Assembly: GCA_951217055.1 (NCBI GenBank)
Contig: OX578284.1
Coordinates: 45,514,967-45,578,966, forward strand
Direction of reading: 5' to 3'
Origin: Gerris lacustris
Lineage: Eukaryota > Arthropoda > Insecta > Hemiptera > Gerridae
DNA length: 64,000 nucleotides
Part shown: one piece after another, positions 48,737 through 60,122 of the stretch
How the letters are laid out: each line of letters begins with the position of its first letter
How positions within the stretch are numbered: the first letter of the stretch is position 1
Program-made: the position numbers and the translations under genes
The notes under the pieces: generated by a model
Told to the model about the DNA's origin: nothing
Database searches by the model: none
Seen by the model: the letters and a program-made list of their open reading frames with translations, nothing else

Positions 48737-49925
48737 AGGGTTTTGTAGATTCTTCTCAAAACCCTTATGCCGAGGGTGATGTGTCCGTCTGTCCGTCGCT
48801 CTTTGGTTCATAGGGCCCGAACCGTTTAAGCTAAAGAGCTGAAATTTGAAATACTGGTGTAACTTTTTGACCCAACCACAGGAAAAATATAAAGAAGTTC
48901 AAAATTAAATATGCGCATGCGCAATTCGCAAAAATGTTGTAAACTCAAAAATTTATATTTTTTTTAATTTTCGAGTGGGGTATCAAATGAAAGCTGCTGA
49001 AGAGTAAGATGCAAATATATATAAGCTTTTGTAAATTTTGCATTCCTTATTGGGTAAAAAAATCAAAATATACCCAAAAAAAATTCCCCCCCCCCCCAAC
49101 CACTATACTTCGGCTGGTCCTAAAATTTCGAAAAAATTCATGCTAATGCCTTATTGTGGGGCGATGAAAATTCCGGGAGTTCATCCCAAATTTTAATAAA
49201 TTGCCAATTTTGGGCGCGAAAATTTGAAGTGCGCCAAAAATTTTATTTTTTTTAAATTTTGATTTGGGTATCAAATGAAAGCTGATGAAGAGTAGGACGC
49301 AAAGATATATATATACATTTTAAAAATTTTGCATTCCTCATTGGGTAAAAAAATCAAAATATACCAAAAAAAAATTCCCCCCCCCCCCAACCACTATACT
49401 TCGGCTGGTCCTAAAATTTCGAAATAATTTGAGCTAATGCCTTATTGTGGGGCGATGAAAATTCCGGGAGTTCATCCTAAATTTTAAAAAATCGCCAATT
49501 TTGGGCGCGAAAATTGGAAGTGCGCCAAAAATTTTATTTTAGTAAAATTTTGAGTTGGGTATCATATGAAAGCTGGTGAAGAGTAGGATTCAAATATATA
49601 TTTGCTTTTTTTAAATTTTTCATTCTTTATTAATTTTATAAGTCAAAATATAGCCCCAAAAATTTCCCCCCTCCCCTATCACTATATAACGGGTGGTCCT
49701 AAAATTTCTAAATAATTCATGGTTATACCTTATGGTGAAGCGATGGAAATGGTCTGAAAAAATGAATTTTTTTAGTCGTAATTACCGATGAAAAACATTG
49801 TGACCCCCCGGGGGATCGAACCCGGACCCTTGAGATCGAAGAATAAAATCATAATTACATAACGGGCATGCTTAATCTTCTACAAAACCCTAAAAAGTAC
49901 TTGGACGCAAGTACTTCCCTGTGAT
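48737..49925 (+). repeat. Repeat family C, copy 1
   Basis: Begins AGGGTTTTGTAGATTCTTCT with a local hairpin (AGGGTTTTG...CAAAACCCT), then GTGTCCGTCTGTCCGTCGCT, GGGCCCGAACCGTTTAAGCT and a core GAGCTGAAATTTGAAATACT. Three tandem units of about 290-300 bp follow (from about 48960, 49255 and 49550), each with GGGTATCAAATGAAAGCTG, a C-run, CACTATACTTCGGCTGGTCC and GGGGCGATGAAAATTCCGGG. The right end has, on the minus strand, GGTCCGGGTTCGATCCCCC (B box) and then TCTACAAAACCCT at 49879-49891, inverted to the left end. AAGTACTT-GGACGC-AAGTACTT at 49897-49918 is shared with copy 2. Confidence 0.88.
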
Positions 49926-50043
49926 TATTTTAATTTTATACTTTGTTTCTTCCTCTGTCGATGCTAATAAATTTAGCAAAATGTTAGCATAAACTTTCTC
50001 ACTGTGATTCATTTGACAACATCTCGCTAGCATACCCTCTCAT

Positions 50044-50147
50044 TTAAAAATTATACATTTGTCACAAACGCTGAGAAAGAAGTACCTGTGTGCCAAATTT
50101 CGTTCAAATCGGTCAATTTTTACGTCAGTTATTCTTATTTTAACTTT
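50044..50147 (+). repeat. Core-like fragment
   Basis: GTGTGCCAAATTTCGTTCAA then ATCGGTCAATTTT at about 50090-50122 is a reverse-orientation match to the shared core. Confidence 0.5.
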
Positions 50148-50430
50148 TAAAATCGGAAGTCTCTGAAATGAAATTCAAACTATGCACGTTTAATTAAAGA
50201 ACTTACTTACTAACTATTAAAATCTCAAGTCTCTGAAATGAAATACTCACCTACACACGTTCAATTAAAGAACTTACTTACTAACTATTAAAATCTCAAG
50301 TCTTTGAAATGAAATTCTCACCTACATGCATGTTCAATTAAAGAACTTACTTACTAACTTCTCAAGTCTCTGAAATGAAATGCTCACCTATACACGTTCA
50401 ATTAAAGAACTTAAAGAACTTACCTACTAG
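50148..50430. repeat. Four-copy tandem repeat, about 65-72-bp unit
   Basis: AAGTCTCTGAAATGAAAT recurs four times between 50156 and 50380, each followed by CTCACCTACACACGTTCAAT-like sequence and TAAAGAACTTACTTACTAAC. AAGAACTTA is locally triplicated at the end. Confidence 0.9.
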
Positions 50431-51488
50431 AAGCGTTTTAAGTAGCCACTTTAAAAGATATATTGGACAATTAATATTTTTCACATAGACGTGAGAAAAA
50501 GATCTTTCTTTAGTCTAATCTCTTTCAATTTTATTCTCTAAACAGTTAATTTTTTTATGTTACTCATTTGCATGTTACGTCGCACAGCCAAATGTCATTA
50601 CTTATAAATTAAGATTCATAATGTAGAAAAGGTCGAAGAAGTAAAGTTTAAATGACTAAGTAGTAACTTGAAAGGCGGAAATTATAAATAAAGTAAAGAA
50701 ACACAAGTTATAATTATAAAAATCCTGAGTGTACATATTTCAAAAAGAATTTAATTTATTTTCTTCGAGAGCCAAATCATCAAAGAGATAATTTTCAAAA
50801 TGAGTTAAAAAAAACGATTTCAAAGTTTTTTATTTTTTTTAGAGGAAAATATCTCGCGCATAGTTGGTCTTCTTAAATAGTCTTTAATTAGAGCTTGATT
50901 AAACGATTTATTTTTTTTTTTATAAATAAAATGTTTTCAAAACATTTACGACATTAAGAGAAAGAGAAAAAGAAAAAAAAAATAATCAAGAGGTCTTTAT
51001 TTAAAAAAAAAAGAGTTGAACTCCAAAGTATGGGGCGTAAAGAAACAAGGTGGAAATGTGATACAACCCTGATCAACAAGATGAGATAAAAAAAACCAAA
51101 CTCATATAAACAGATGTTTTAAACCTCCTAAAGAAAATTTAGTGAGATTCCAACATATTTTAAATGCCAAACAACTTTATTGTTTAAAAAGAAATAAAAT
51201 ATAATAAGGGACCCCCTTTTTTTTAAGAATATCTGATTTCTTTTGGGATCTTAAACACTTTTAAATAGGTAAAACAAATATCACTAACAGTTCTTGGATT
51301 CGTTTAAATTAAATTAAACGTGGGTTTAAAAGTATGTCTTTATTCTCGAATTCGAAATTTAAAATGTGTTTTGGTGTTAAGATTAAAATAAAGGTCAGTT
51401 TTATTTTATTATTTCCAAAATTTATTGTAATAACGTCCTTTATAGAAGTCAAAGCAATACTTCTTGAAAACTACTACTACGTATATGA

Positions 51489-51493
<5 letters not shown>
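50431..51493. other. No recognised feature
   Basis: AT-rich DNA with many A-runs; no gene. Confidence 0.5.

Positions 51494-51567
<74 letters not shown>
51494..51567. repeat. (TA)n microsatellite
   Basis: About 74 bp of TA. The 115-codon frame spanning it is an artefact. Confidence 0.95.
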
Positions 51568-51932
<365 letters not shown>

Positions 51933-53146
51933 TTATGAGTAAATAATAATAATAAGTCTAATAAAAACGTTTAAGTCGATTTACCTTGGATTGATATAAC
52001 TGCCATAAGAATACGCCCAAACATCTGAAACAAATAATTCATTTTTAAATTATGAAACAAAACTATTTAATTGACGTACACATTCTTTATTTTAAATTCA
52101 TTGATAAATCATGGTTACCTCTTTTTAATTCTAAATATCAATACTACTTGCTCGAGAATCGACAACTCTGAGAAGAGGTTGAGCGAATGCGCTAAAATTT
52201 GGTACTTTTCCAAATCATCAAATTTAGCTGTGTCCCACAAACCAGCTGCTTAGTTTTGAACAGCGCTAGCCCAAATTTTAGCTCAAATATAAAATTTTGA
52301 TACACTAATCATAACAATAATCCTGGGTGTAAAGTAATACACCCCAAAAGTACCCCTCCCTCTCAAAAAAGTATTGGCAATTACTGTTATTTGCACTAGA
52401 AAAGTTGGGAAATGGAAAAAAATAATTTCCCTCATCTCGCAGTATCTGCTTTATTCGCAAAGTTATTAAAATACTGTTTGCGCATTAATCAGGGTCCCTC
52501 TGTTTGCACATTTATCAACCCTAAAGCGGCACGATAAATGAACTTACTTTTAAAGCCCAGCGTTTAAACAAACGTTTTAGACAAGTAATTGTCTCCAAAC
52601 TTTTTCATTTAACAAAAAACGGAAACGTTTTAATGACAATTTTGTTTAATTTAAAACAAATGTAAACACAAAAATGGACAAATTTGATTAAACGACACGA
52701 TATTTGAAAGAGGCGGGTATTAATTAGAATGATTTTATTGGAGGATGTTACGTTAAAGTATACAAGATAAAATTAAGTAGGGTTTTTTATTTGAGGAAAT
52801 ATTATAATAACCTAATTTTCGAATGTAAAAAATATAATTAATTATTAATCTCTCTAAAAAAAAATATATAATTAGTTTTTAATTAAATTGTAAACAAGGG
52901 AAATTTTACATCGGAACCTATACTACATATCTAAATAAAATGTTATTGAATTCGCTTCAGAAGTTACACACTGTGTTTTTGACATCTTCACAGACGACAA
53001 ACTCCTTAAAGCTTTAAAAGAAAATCTTTTTTGAAAATATACATATATGTATATAGTTTTTGGGTCATTACAATACTTCACATAAAATTGTATATACTAC
53101 TTCATATTATATATTTAAAAAGTAAGTATCCAGATGAAGAGTTAAG
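51933..53146. other. No recognised feature
   Basis: AT-rich. GCGCTAAAATTTGGTACTTT near 52190 is weakly core-like. No gene. Confidence 0.45.
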
Positions 53147-53399
53147 CAGGGGTTCCCAACCTTTTTCCTTAATCGACCCCTTTTAAAAAAATGATTTTCT
53201 TCATCGACCCCCTTGCATTTTTCAATTATCATACACCATACAGCGTTAGCAGAATACTAATAATTGCACATAAAAATCTTAAAGATAACATTTGTGCAAC
53301 TTGGAAAATAGAGAAAGTGGTTTGTATAAGATTTTAGATAACAGATATAATCTTGATTTCAGATATATCGATATTGTAATTGGACAATAGTTCGATTTT

Positions 53400-54060
53400 A
53401 ATTTATGCGATCATTGTGTGATAGATTGATAATTTTTTTTTAATATTTGGCCTGAAATTTCCTCTCATCGAATAGTCACTATAGCTTCATTTAATTGCTT
53501 TAAGTGTTCAGTGTAAATTTACAAAAAAGTTCAAAACAAATATGTATATGTTCACCTGTATTGTACATTTGTAACAGTTCGCTGAAAGAAATTCTTCTGT
53601 CATTTCTCTTAATCTGGAGCTTTAATATCGAACATGTAACATCAAAATACTGTTTCTACAAAAAGTAGATTCTTCCAACTGCACAGAAAATTTAATGTTT
53701 TGCATTTCACAAATTAAGGATTATTTAGTTTCTGTCGTTTCATCTATACGACGTTGTATGGAGTAATTACTGTGAATACTTTTTAAAACTGGTTCAGGGA
53801 TCATTTTCATAACGGTTTTTAATACCTCATTTATTGTTGGTGGGAGATATTATTTATTCACCAGTGGTATGTGGGTATCAGGCTTTTGCAATTAACAGAG
53901 AAATATTGTAAGAGGTTTCTAATCTACCAGCATTATTTGCCGAAGTTAACAGCTTAAGAAATGATTTAATTTCAGCTTTAAAAAGATACTCAAATTTTTC
54001 TTTTATATTCTTGAAATAATCAATATTCAAACCGTTTAAATTTATCAACAACCTCCAATA
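53400..54060 (-). pseudogene. hAT (BED-type) transposase, decayed
   Basis: Reading the minus strand from 54060: LNGLNIDYFKNIKEKFEYLF, then SLLIAKA and YPHTTGE (about 53867-53895), then IQRRIDETTET (about 53745) and IKFSVQLEEST (53664-53690). In BED-type hAT transposases the corresponding blocks are AKxxKPHTIGE, IQRRIxDM and the QLDEST that carries the first catalytic acidic residue; here that position reads QLEEST. Several in-frame stops and frameshifts occur (for instance a TGA after IAKA and a stop before IISP). The BED finger lies beyond the interruption or is lost; the C-terminal dimerisation block is not seen. A relic with no expected activity. Confidence 0.78.
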
Positions 54061-54063
54061 GAC

Positions 54064-54071
54064 CCCTCGAA
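54064..54071. repeat. 8-bp target duplication, left copy
   Basis: CCCTCGAA, identical to 56239-56246. Confidence 0.88.
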
Positions 54072-54117
54072 CATGGGCGTAGCCAGGGTTACCTTTAGGG
54101 GGGGGCTAATTTTTTTT

Positions 54118-54185
<68 letters not shown>

Positions 54186-54566
54186 TGTGTGTGTGTGTGT
54201 GCGTGTGGTGTGGTGTATGTAAAACCAAAAAAGTGTTTCCTTAAAAATGCCAAGAGTCTGACAGTACCATTATTAATATTTTCAAAATGATTTATTTTAA
54301 TTAAAAAAAAAAAACTCAATAGAACTATTAATTATAGGGGAAAAAATTGTTTATTTGAAATAGATTTTTTTAAGGAAAACTTGCTGTTTAAATCCACTCT
54401 TAATGTAAAATAGTTCACATTAAGATAGGACCGAGAGTATTTGAAGCGACGTTAGCGTTTCCTATGAGATATTGTCTGAACTACATCTCTAATTTTAAAT
54501 TTTAAATAAATAGTAATTAATTGTTTTTTAAGAATCAAATTAGTCCAGTCAAATGGTAGTTGGCAA

Positions 54567-54782
54567 GCATGTCATTGGAAAGCTCTTTAAGAGTACATTT
54601 ATTGTAGTTATGTACGCTTTTGTCACATTTTTATATTAGAGGGGGGTAAAATGGAAAAAAAACAACATATTTTTATGCTATTATTGCGTTTTTTCCATTT
54701 TACCCCTCTCTCATATGAAAATATGACAAAATTGTACTTAACAACAATTACTGTACTCTCAAAGAGCTTTCCAATGACATGC
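54567..54782. repeat. Foldback related to repeat F
   Basis: GCATGTCATTGGAAAGCTCT with TTAAGAGTACA on the left pairs with TGTACTCTCAAAGAGCTTTC and CAATGACATGC on the right. GAGGGGGGTAAAATGG is opposed to CCATTTTACCCCTCTC near the centre. Arms about 95 bp. The same arm sequence stands alone at 41375-41465. Confidence 0.87.
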
Positions 54783-55107
54783 ATCTTGAAGGGTACATAC
54801 TATTTTGTCTTTTGTACCCTGTACCCCTGTGTACTAAATTATTTTTAACACTTATCCAAATTCTAAACTAAAATTTTCGTATATTATCATAAGCCAATAA
54901 TACGTAGATTTCTTTGAAAATTGGCTCGTTAAATCATGGTGCATAACTGGTCTTTTTTCAAAAATTACCGATTTTCCCGATATTTCAACTCCTATTTCCG
55001 TGAAAACCATATGACGGACAAAAAAATGTTATAGACATAAATTGAAGGTTATTGTCTCATTTATATTTTACTACTGGACCACTTTTTGTGTGAATAGATT
55101 GCTTTAC

Positions 55108-55416
55108 AAGTTATAAGCGGAAAACCACAACAAAAATTGTTTTTGACGATTTCTCATATTTGCGGGGGAAATTTTGTTGGACAACTTCAGATTCGTGTTC
55201 AGCACCACCAAAAACATAAAATAAACCACTAAAATCAATTGCACCAGAACTTTCCACTTCGAGCCTATTTCGTGCACCATTTGACTGGACTAAATATGCA
55301 GAACCATACTGAATTTTATTGCAAAACCATAAACAAATAAAAATAGTAGGGTATCTAACAGTCCAGTCAATAAATACAAAAAATAGTCTTCCTTGCGAAA
55401 GGTCAGGTATCTGCAA
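55108..55416 (-). other. 101-codon open frame, unrecognised
   Basis: An open minus-strand frame of more balanced composition than its surroundings, with a mid segment NGARNRLEVESSGAIDF and an end KYEKSSKTIFVVVFRL. I recognise no domain, signal peptide or family. It lies inside the nested transposon at 54072-56238, so it could be a captured or element-encoded fragment, or chance. No start context, intron signal or second copy supports it. Not called as a gene. Confidence 0.2.
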
Positions 55417-56511
55417 TTTTTAAAATCTACAATTGAACCCGTTTCCAAATTAATTAATATTAATTATTCGATAATTAAAAACGATTCTAATGACTGCTAC
55501 TAACTATTTTAATTAAATTTAATTAATATATTAAAGTAAAACTGTAGATTAAAATAAAACCCCTTAAAACAAGAAAATATTTAATTAAAAACTTGATCTA
55601 AAAATTTTATATTGTAACCTTTCATTCAAAATAAACAATGGATAATAATAGTCAGGAAGAAATTCGTCCCACAAAAAAGTTCTGACCATGCGCAGTCGTA
55701 ATTTTATGTAGATTTTTTTTCCAAGTTCTATAGACTATAGACGACACTTTTTTACCCAGCAGGTGTATGTATGATTGATAACTTACTTCAATTCTTCTTC
55801 TTCATCTTCTTTTTTAACGCCAATAAAAAGGCCCCGGGCCCCCTGTGCCCCCCCCCCCAGGGTGTGCCACTGGCTGAGAGAAGGGAAACATAATTATTGT
55901 CCAGCTTCTTTTCTTATCATAGGCAGCTTTTTTTATCAAAGCAATGCTAACCAAACCAGTGCAGCCACGCCACAGCTGTAGTAACTTGACAACTAAAACA
56001 AGATTTACATTTTTTTACTTGAAGACCCCCTCTAGCCATAAAATAAATTTGTATAATAATAATAATAATATATATATATTATTATTATTATTATTATACA
56101 AAATTATTTTTACTTTTTATTTATTTATTTTTTATTTTAACCTGTATATGTATAATAATCGTATTTTTTTTAGAGAGTTGAGCCGGCCTAGGGGGGGGCC
56201 ATGGCCCCCCCCTGCCCCCCCCCCTGGCTACGCCCATGCCCTCGAATACTATAGGTCCCATTTAAATCTCCACAGACCCCCAAGGGGTCGTCCACCTGGA
56301 CCCCGATGGGAACCCCTGTTAAAGTATAAACAAAATCAAGTTTTAGTGGGTCTATTTAAGAACTGCAAAATATACTTCTAAGTTGCAATTATCTCTTTGA
56401 AAAATTGGTGCGACAAGTTCAAACAACCATCTCATACGAAGTAAGACTGAATTTAAATCCGATAAAATTGAATTTAATCCAGACATTTATTTTTAGACAG
56501 ATTTAAAAATC

Positions 56512-57407
56512 ACAGGGAAGCACTTGCGTCCAAGTACTTTTTAGGGTTTTGTAGATGAGTAAGCATACCCGTTATGTAATTATGATTTTTTTGTCTTCGA
56601 TCTGAAGGGTCCCGGGTTCGATACCCCGGGGGGTCACAATGTTTTTTATCAGTAATAAAGACAAGATAAATTACATTTTTCAGGAAATTTGCATCGCCCC
56701 ACCATAAGGTATAACCATGAATTATTTTGAAATTTTAGGACCAGCCGTTATATAATGGTTGGGGGGGGGGGGTGTTTTTTGGGTATATTTTGATTTATTT
56801 AACCAATAAGAAATGTAAAATTTAAAGAAGCATATATATATTTGTGTCCTACTATTCAGCAGCTTTCATTTGATACCAACTCAAAATATTTAAAAAATAA
56901 AATTTTGGGCGCACTTCACTTTTTCGCGCCCAAAATTGGCAATTTTTGAAAATTTAGGATGAACTCCCGGAATTTTCATCGCGCCACAATAAGGTATTAG
57001 CATGAATTATTTCAAAATTTTAGCACCAGCCGATCTATAGTGGTTGGGGGGGGGGGGGAATTTTTTTTTGGTATATTTTGATTTTATTAACCAATAAGAA
57101 ATGCAAAATTTAAAAAAGCATATATATATTTGTGTCCTACTCTTCAGCAGCTTTCATTTGATACCCCACTCAAAAATTAAAAAAAATTAAATTTTTTGAG
57201 TTTATCACATTTTTTCGAATTGCGCATGCGCATATCAAATTTTGAACTTCTATATAATTTTCCTGTGGTTGGGTCAAAAAGTTGCACCAGTGTTTCAAAT
57301 TTCAGCACTTTCGCTTAAACGGTTCGGGCCCTATGAACCAAAGAGCGACGGACAGACGGACACATCACCCTCGGCATAAGGGTTTTGATAAGTATCTACA
57401 AAACCCT
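56512..57407 (-). repeat. Repeat family C, copy 2 (inverted to copy 1)
   Basis: Plus-strand order: ATCACAGGGAAGCACTTGCG, AGGGTTTTGTAGAT (56543), B box GGTCCCGGGTTCGATACCCC (about 56605-56625), two tandem units with GGGGCGATG-like ends in reverse, G-runs at 56760 and 57046, then core and GACGGACAGACGGACACATC, and the terminal hairpin AAGGGTTTTGATAAGTATCTACAAAACCCT. Two internal units against three in copy 1. Confidence 0.87.
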
Positions 57408-57419
57408 AAAAAGTGTTCA

Positions 57420-57735
57420 CTTGCTGATTGTTTTCAGTTCAAGTTCAATTAGATTTATTTAACTAATAACAACTTATATGGTTATTCGTATATAAATGGA
57501 CTAAATTTGAAAATATTTTAATCAAAATTGTCGAAACAGTTTTCGATAATTTTTTTCACGTTTATTCCGAGTTTGTAAAGGGGAGCGCCATCAAATTTGG
57601 AGATAGAATTGATTTTTCTATTTTAACTCAGAGTATAATATTATTTTTTTTGAACACATGTCAAATTTTACCTAACCTACAAAGACTACCTAAAACACAA
57701 GTCCAATATTAAAAAAACACTTTTTTTTAAATCCA
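57420..57735 (-). repeat. Repeat family B, decayed
   Basis: AATGGACTAAATTTGAAAAT, CGAAACAGTTTTCGAT, GCCATCAAATTTGGAGATAG and a run-down core (GAACACATGTCAAATTTTAC) follow family B order. No B box or hairpin. Confidence 0.6.
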
Positions 57736-58884
57736 TCAAAATCTCAAAACCGACTTTATATGGGAGAGAGAAAAAAAAGAACAACGAGGGAGACTTTCAA
57801 ATTATAGAAAGAGATGGAAATCATAGGAATTAAAATGTCGAAAATACAGTGGATGTTCTTGCATTTTTTTATGCAGAGCTTATCAATTTCCCATAGCCAA
57901 AAAGCTGATGTAACTTAAAATAGATACTTTTGAAATATGTATCAACATCAAAATAGGATAAAAATGTATTGTGAGTAGGCTTTTGTCAATATTTGATACC
58001 AAGAACATTTCAGATCTCCTTTTATTTCTAGTATAAAACAAATAACAGTTTCAATTAACTTAAAGATCCTAAGTTTTATAAATTCACAGTTAGACAGAAT
58101 GGTGTTTGTTCACACCAAATAGGTTTATTTAAAAAAAATCCAACTTCTAATTTATAGCGATTGTAACGGGGCAAAACGCTTACTAGCTTACGCGTCAGGT
58201 ATAGACTCAGATTGCATGCTAATTTGAGTAACACGAGTGCCAAATTTTCAAGTGAATCAGTTAACTGTTATTCAAATTATCATCGGACATTCTCTGCGTT
58301 AACAAATTGCAAAAAAAAAGTTTATATTCGGAGATACTTAACTAATATACATATATACAAATTTAAATTTAATAATTCTATTATATTACTGATCATATAT
58401 AATATCTCTGATGTTTAATTAATTTGTAAAACATGTTGTGCATATTCATTAACTAAATGCATTTAACACTGTTTTAAAGAGATTAAATATAATTACATAG
58501 TATCCCGGATCTAACTGGAGAAATTAATGTAGGCAATTATTTTCCTTAAGAAATTTGCTTAACGAGCACATTATAATATACCGACACTACACTATGTTGA
58601 GAACTTAATGCTTCTTTAACACAAAGAATGGAAATAGTAATTATTACTTAGATTACTTACAGTATAGTTCAGTTAAATTACTAACATTTTATAATCAACA
58701 GGATATTAGCTATGCAGTTAAAATAAAATGGAAAATAATCTTAAAGCAATGAGTTTATTACAAGAGTTACTATTATTATTATTTTGCTGATTTATTTGCG
58801 TCCTGGTCAACTCAGGGACATTACAGGTCGGAAGGATTGGCCACTTATGATCAGAGAACATTATATTCGATGTGGCCATCTGTA
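57736..58884. other. No recognised feature
   Basis: AT-rich. CGAGTGCCAAATTTTCAAGT near 58240 is core-like. The 68-codon frame at 58212 is not supported. Confidence 0.45.
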
Positions 58885-59020
58885 TCAGATTTATACAATT
58901 TTGATCACAAAATCATAGATATAATTAGTTACAGTAATTATTTACAACTCTGAAGTAAAAAAAAAAAAAATGGTGCCCCCGAGACTTTTTTTAAAATAAT
59001 GAAATAAATAACACTAAAAG
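58885..59020 (+). repeat. Direct repeat G, copy 1
   Basis: CTGTATCAGATTTATACAAT, TTTGATCACAAAATCATAGA, TAGTTACAGTAATTATTTA and AATAACACTAAAA match 60808-60945 in the same order, at perhaps 80 per cent. Confidence 0.75.
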
Positions 59021-59109
59021 CTTATTTAAATATGAAATAATTTACCCAAGAAATTAAAATGTTGTACTCAGAAAATATAAAAAATTAATCAGCAAGTAGC
59101 ATTATATTA

Positions 59110-59464
59110 AGGCTTTACCGCCCTTTGAGGTTAGAAAAATCATTTAAATGAACATTTTATTGGTTCTAAGCAAGATATCAAAAGTCTAAGTACTGCGGCT
59201 TCATTCCCAATTATAATTCTGCACAATTTGAGCCCTGTTTCAACTTCCTATGATAAATAGTACAGGCGCGCCATTTCAATTCAACGATAAAACTCGTTGC
59301 ATTGAAATAGTAGTATTTATTATAGTAGGGAGTTGAAATAGGGCTCAAATTGTGTAGAATTGAAATTAGGAATGAAACCTGTACTTAGATTTTTGATATC
59401 TTGCTTAGAACCAATAAAATTTTCATTTTAATGATTTTTCTAACCTTAAAGCGCGGTAGAGCCT
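59110..59464. mobile_element. Foldback MITE flanked by TA
   Basis: Ends AGGCTTTACCGC and GCGGTAGAGCCT, with TA on each side (59108-59109, 59465-59466). Arms of about 150 bp pair (CAAGATATCAAAAGTCTAAG with CTTAGATTTTTGATATCTTG; CACAATTTGAGCCCTGTTTC with GAAATAGGGCTCAAATTGTG). A small GC-rich centre (CAGGCGCGCC) lies near 59270. Non-coding, 355 bp. Confidence 0.85.
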
Positions 59465-59795
59465 TAGCAGGTATGTTTTTCTCCAAATTCTTAGTATAGG
59501 ATCTTTCTTAGCCTTGGTATAGATATTTTTATTATAATGTAGGCAAGTTCTTGCAAGGATCTTTAAAGACATAGCTCAATCCAGTAAATTAACCGAATAG
59601 GACTTGTAATCCCACATTTGTGTCCATCGATTTACAGTCTGATTCATGAAAGAAGACGTGCGTTGACAGCGCGGGAAAGTTTGACACATTGGGGGGAGAG
59701 CCAATGAGAGCTCGAGATTTTGGCGGGCAATAGGTTGAGCCAACTAGGTAAAAATAAAAATCTCTAGTGGAGGGGCGCGGCCCTCGGGATAACCG

Positions 59796-59803
59796 TATAA
59801 AAA
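59796..59803 (+). promoter_or_regulatory. Candidate TATA box
   Basis: TATAAAAA followed by GGG, in a GC-rich block (GGGGCGCGGCCCTCGGGATA upstream). It stands about 69 bp before the ATG of the short ORF, a plausible Pol II core promoter spacing with a start site near 59826-59832. Confidence 0.5.
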
Positions 59804-59864
59804 GGGTTCGTAACCTCCACCGCTCCTACATTTCCCTTCTCCTTGTTGTTTAGTTATTATCGCG

Positions 59865-59921
59865 ATGGAGAAAAAAGAACTCTTAGAAGAAATATTAAAA
59901 TATATTCGTAATAAGATGTGA
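59865..59921 (+). CDS. 18-residue ORF, possible transposase N-terminus
   Basis: ATG in a good context (CGCGATGG) opens MEKKELLEEILKYIRNKM and then TGA at 59919-59921. It follows the TATA-like box by about 62 bp in the only GC-rich part of the element. The peptide is charged and helix-prone. I do not recognise it as any family. It may be the preserved first exon part of the parent transposase cut off by an internal deletion, or chance. The gene call is therefore tentative. Confidence 0.3.
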   Translation: MEKKELLEEILKYIRNKM

Positions 59922-60122
59922 AAATCTATAGATAACAATAGTTAAAAAGATTGCGATTTGGTAGGAGTAACATAACCTTCTTTTGTTTACAAACAAGTTA
60001 ACTGCCCCACCCTCACCCACAGACCTAGTTGCTTTATTTTTTCCCTCACATAGGTTGGCCAATCTGAGTGTCATCTGATTTCCCGCGCTGTCAACACACG
60101 TCTTCTTTCATGAATCAGACTG

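Larger units (their letters stand above)
48518..50043. mobile_element. Outer foldback element hosting repeat C
   Basis: The left arm (48518-48640: GAGAGTATGTTAGCGAGAAG, GCAAGTTTATGCTAACGTTT, AAATTTATTAGCATCATCAG, AAACAAAGTATAAAATTAAA) is the inverted form of the right arm (49926-50043: TTTAATTTTATACTTTGTTT, GATGCTAATAAATTTAGCAA, GTTAGCATAAACTTTCTCAC, ATCTCGCTAGCATACCCTCT). Arms are about 120 bp with indels. The interior is a hairpin and a family C element, probably inserted later. No target duplication is certain. Confidence 0.78.
54072..56238. mobile_element. DNA transposon nested in hAT element 2
   Basis: Ends CATGGGCGTAGCCAGGG and CCCTGGCTACGCCCATG are inverted, followed inward by G-rich (GGGGGGGGC) and C-rich tracts. 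CCCTCGAA flanks both sides exactly. An 8-bp duplication is made by hAT, P and Merlin elements; hAT is likeliest but not proven. The 2167-bp interior has a (TA)n/(TG)n tract at 54120-54205, a foldback at 54567-54782, AT-rich sequence and GC-rich CCCCGGGCCCCCTGTGCCCC near 55835. It encodes no recognisable transposase. Confidence 0.85.
53147..56318. mobile_element. hAT element 2, interrupted
   Basis: Left end CAGGGGTTCCCAACC (53147) and right end TGGGAACCCCTG (to 56318) are inverted and of hAT type. Subterminal ATCGACCCC / AGACCCCCAAGGGGTC blocks match on the two sides. It carries antisense transposase remains. A second element with its own 8-bp duplication splits it at 54072-56238. Without that insertion it would be about 1 kb. 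The 8 bp outside each end (GAGTTAAG and TTAAAGTA) do not match, so its own target duplication is lost or mutated. Confidence 0.82.
59635..60122 (+). mobile_element. TA-flanked element keeping a promoter-like block
   Basis: Ends CAGTCTGATTCATGAAAGAA and its exact reverse complement, flanked by TA (59633-59634, 60123-60124). The inverted ends run about 45 bp to the GCGCGGGAAA/TTTCCCGCGC block. Termini beginning CAGT and a TA target fit Tc1/mariner-like elements. The interior is GC-rich and promoter-like rather than palindromic, and ends with a short ORF. This is the expected form of an internally deleted autonomous transposon. Confidence 0.85.

Noticed and set aside
56060..56097. Palindrome of (TAA)n(TA)n(TTA)n as a structured element
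   Set aside because: Simple-sequence symmetry is enough to explain it.
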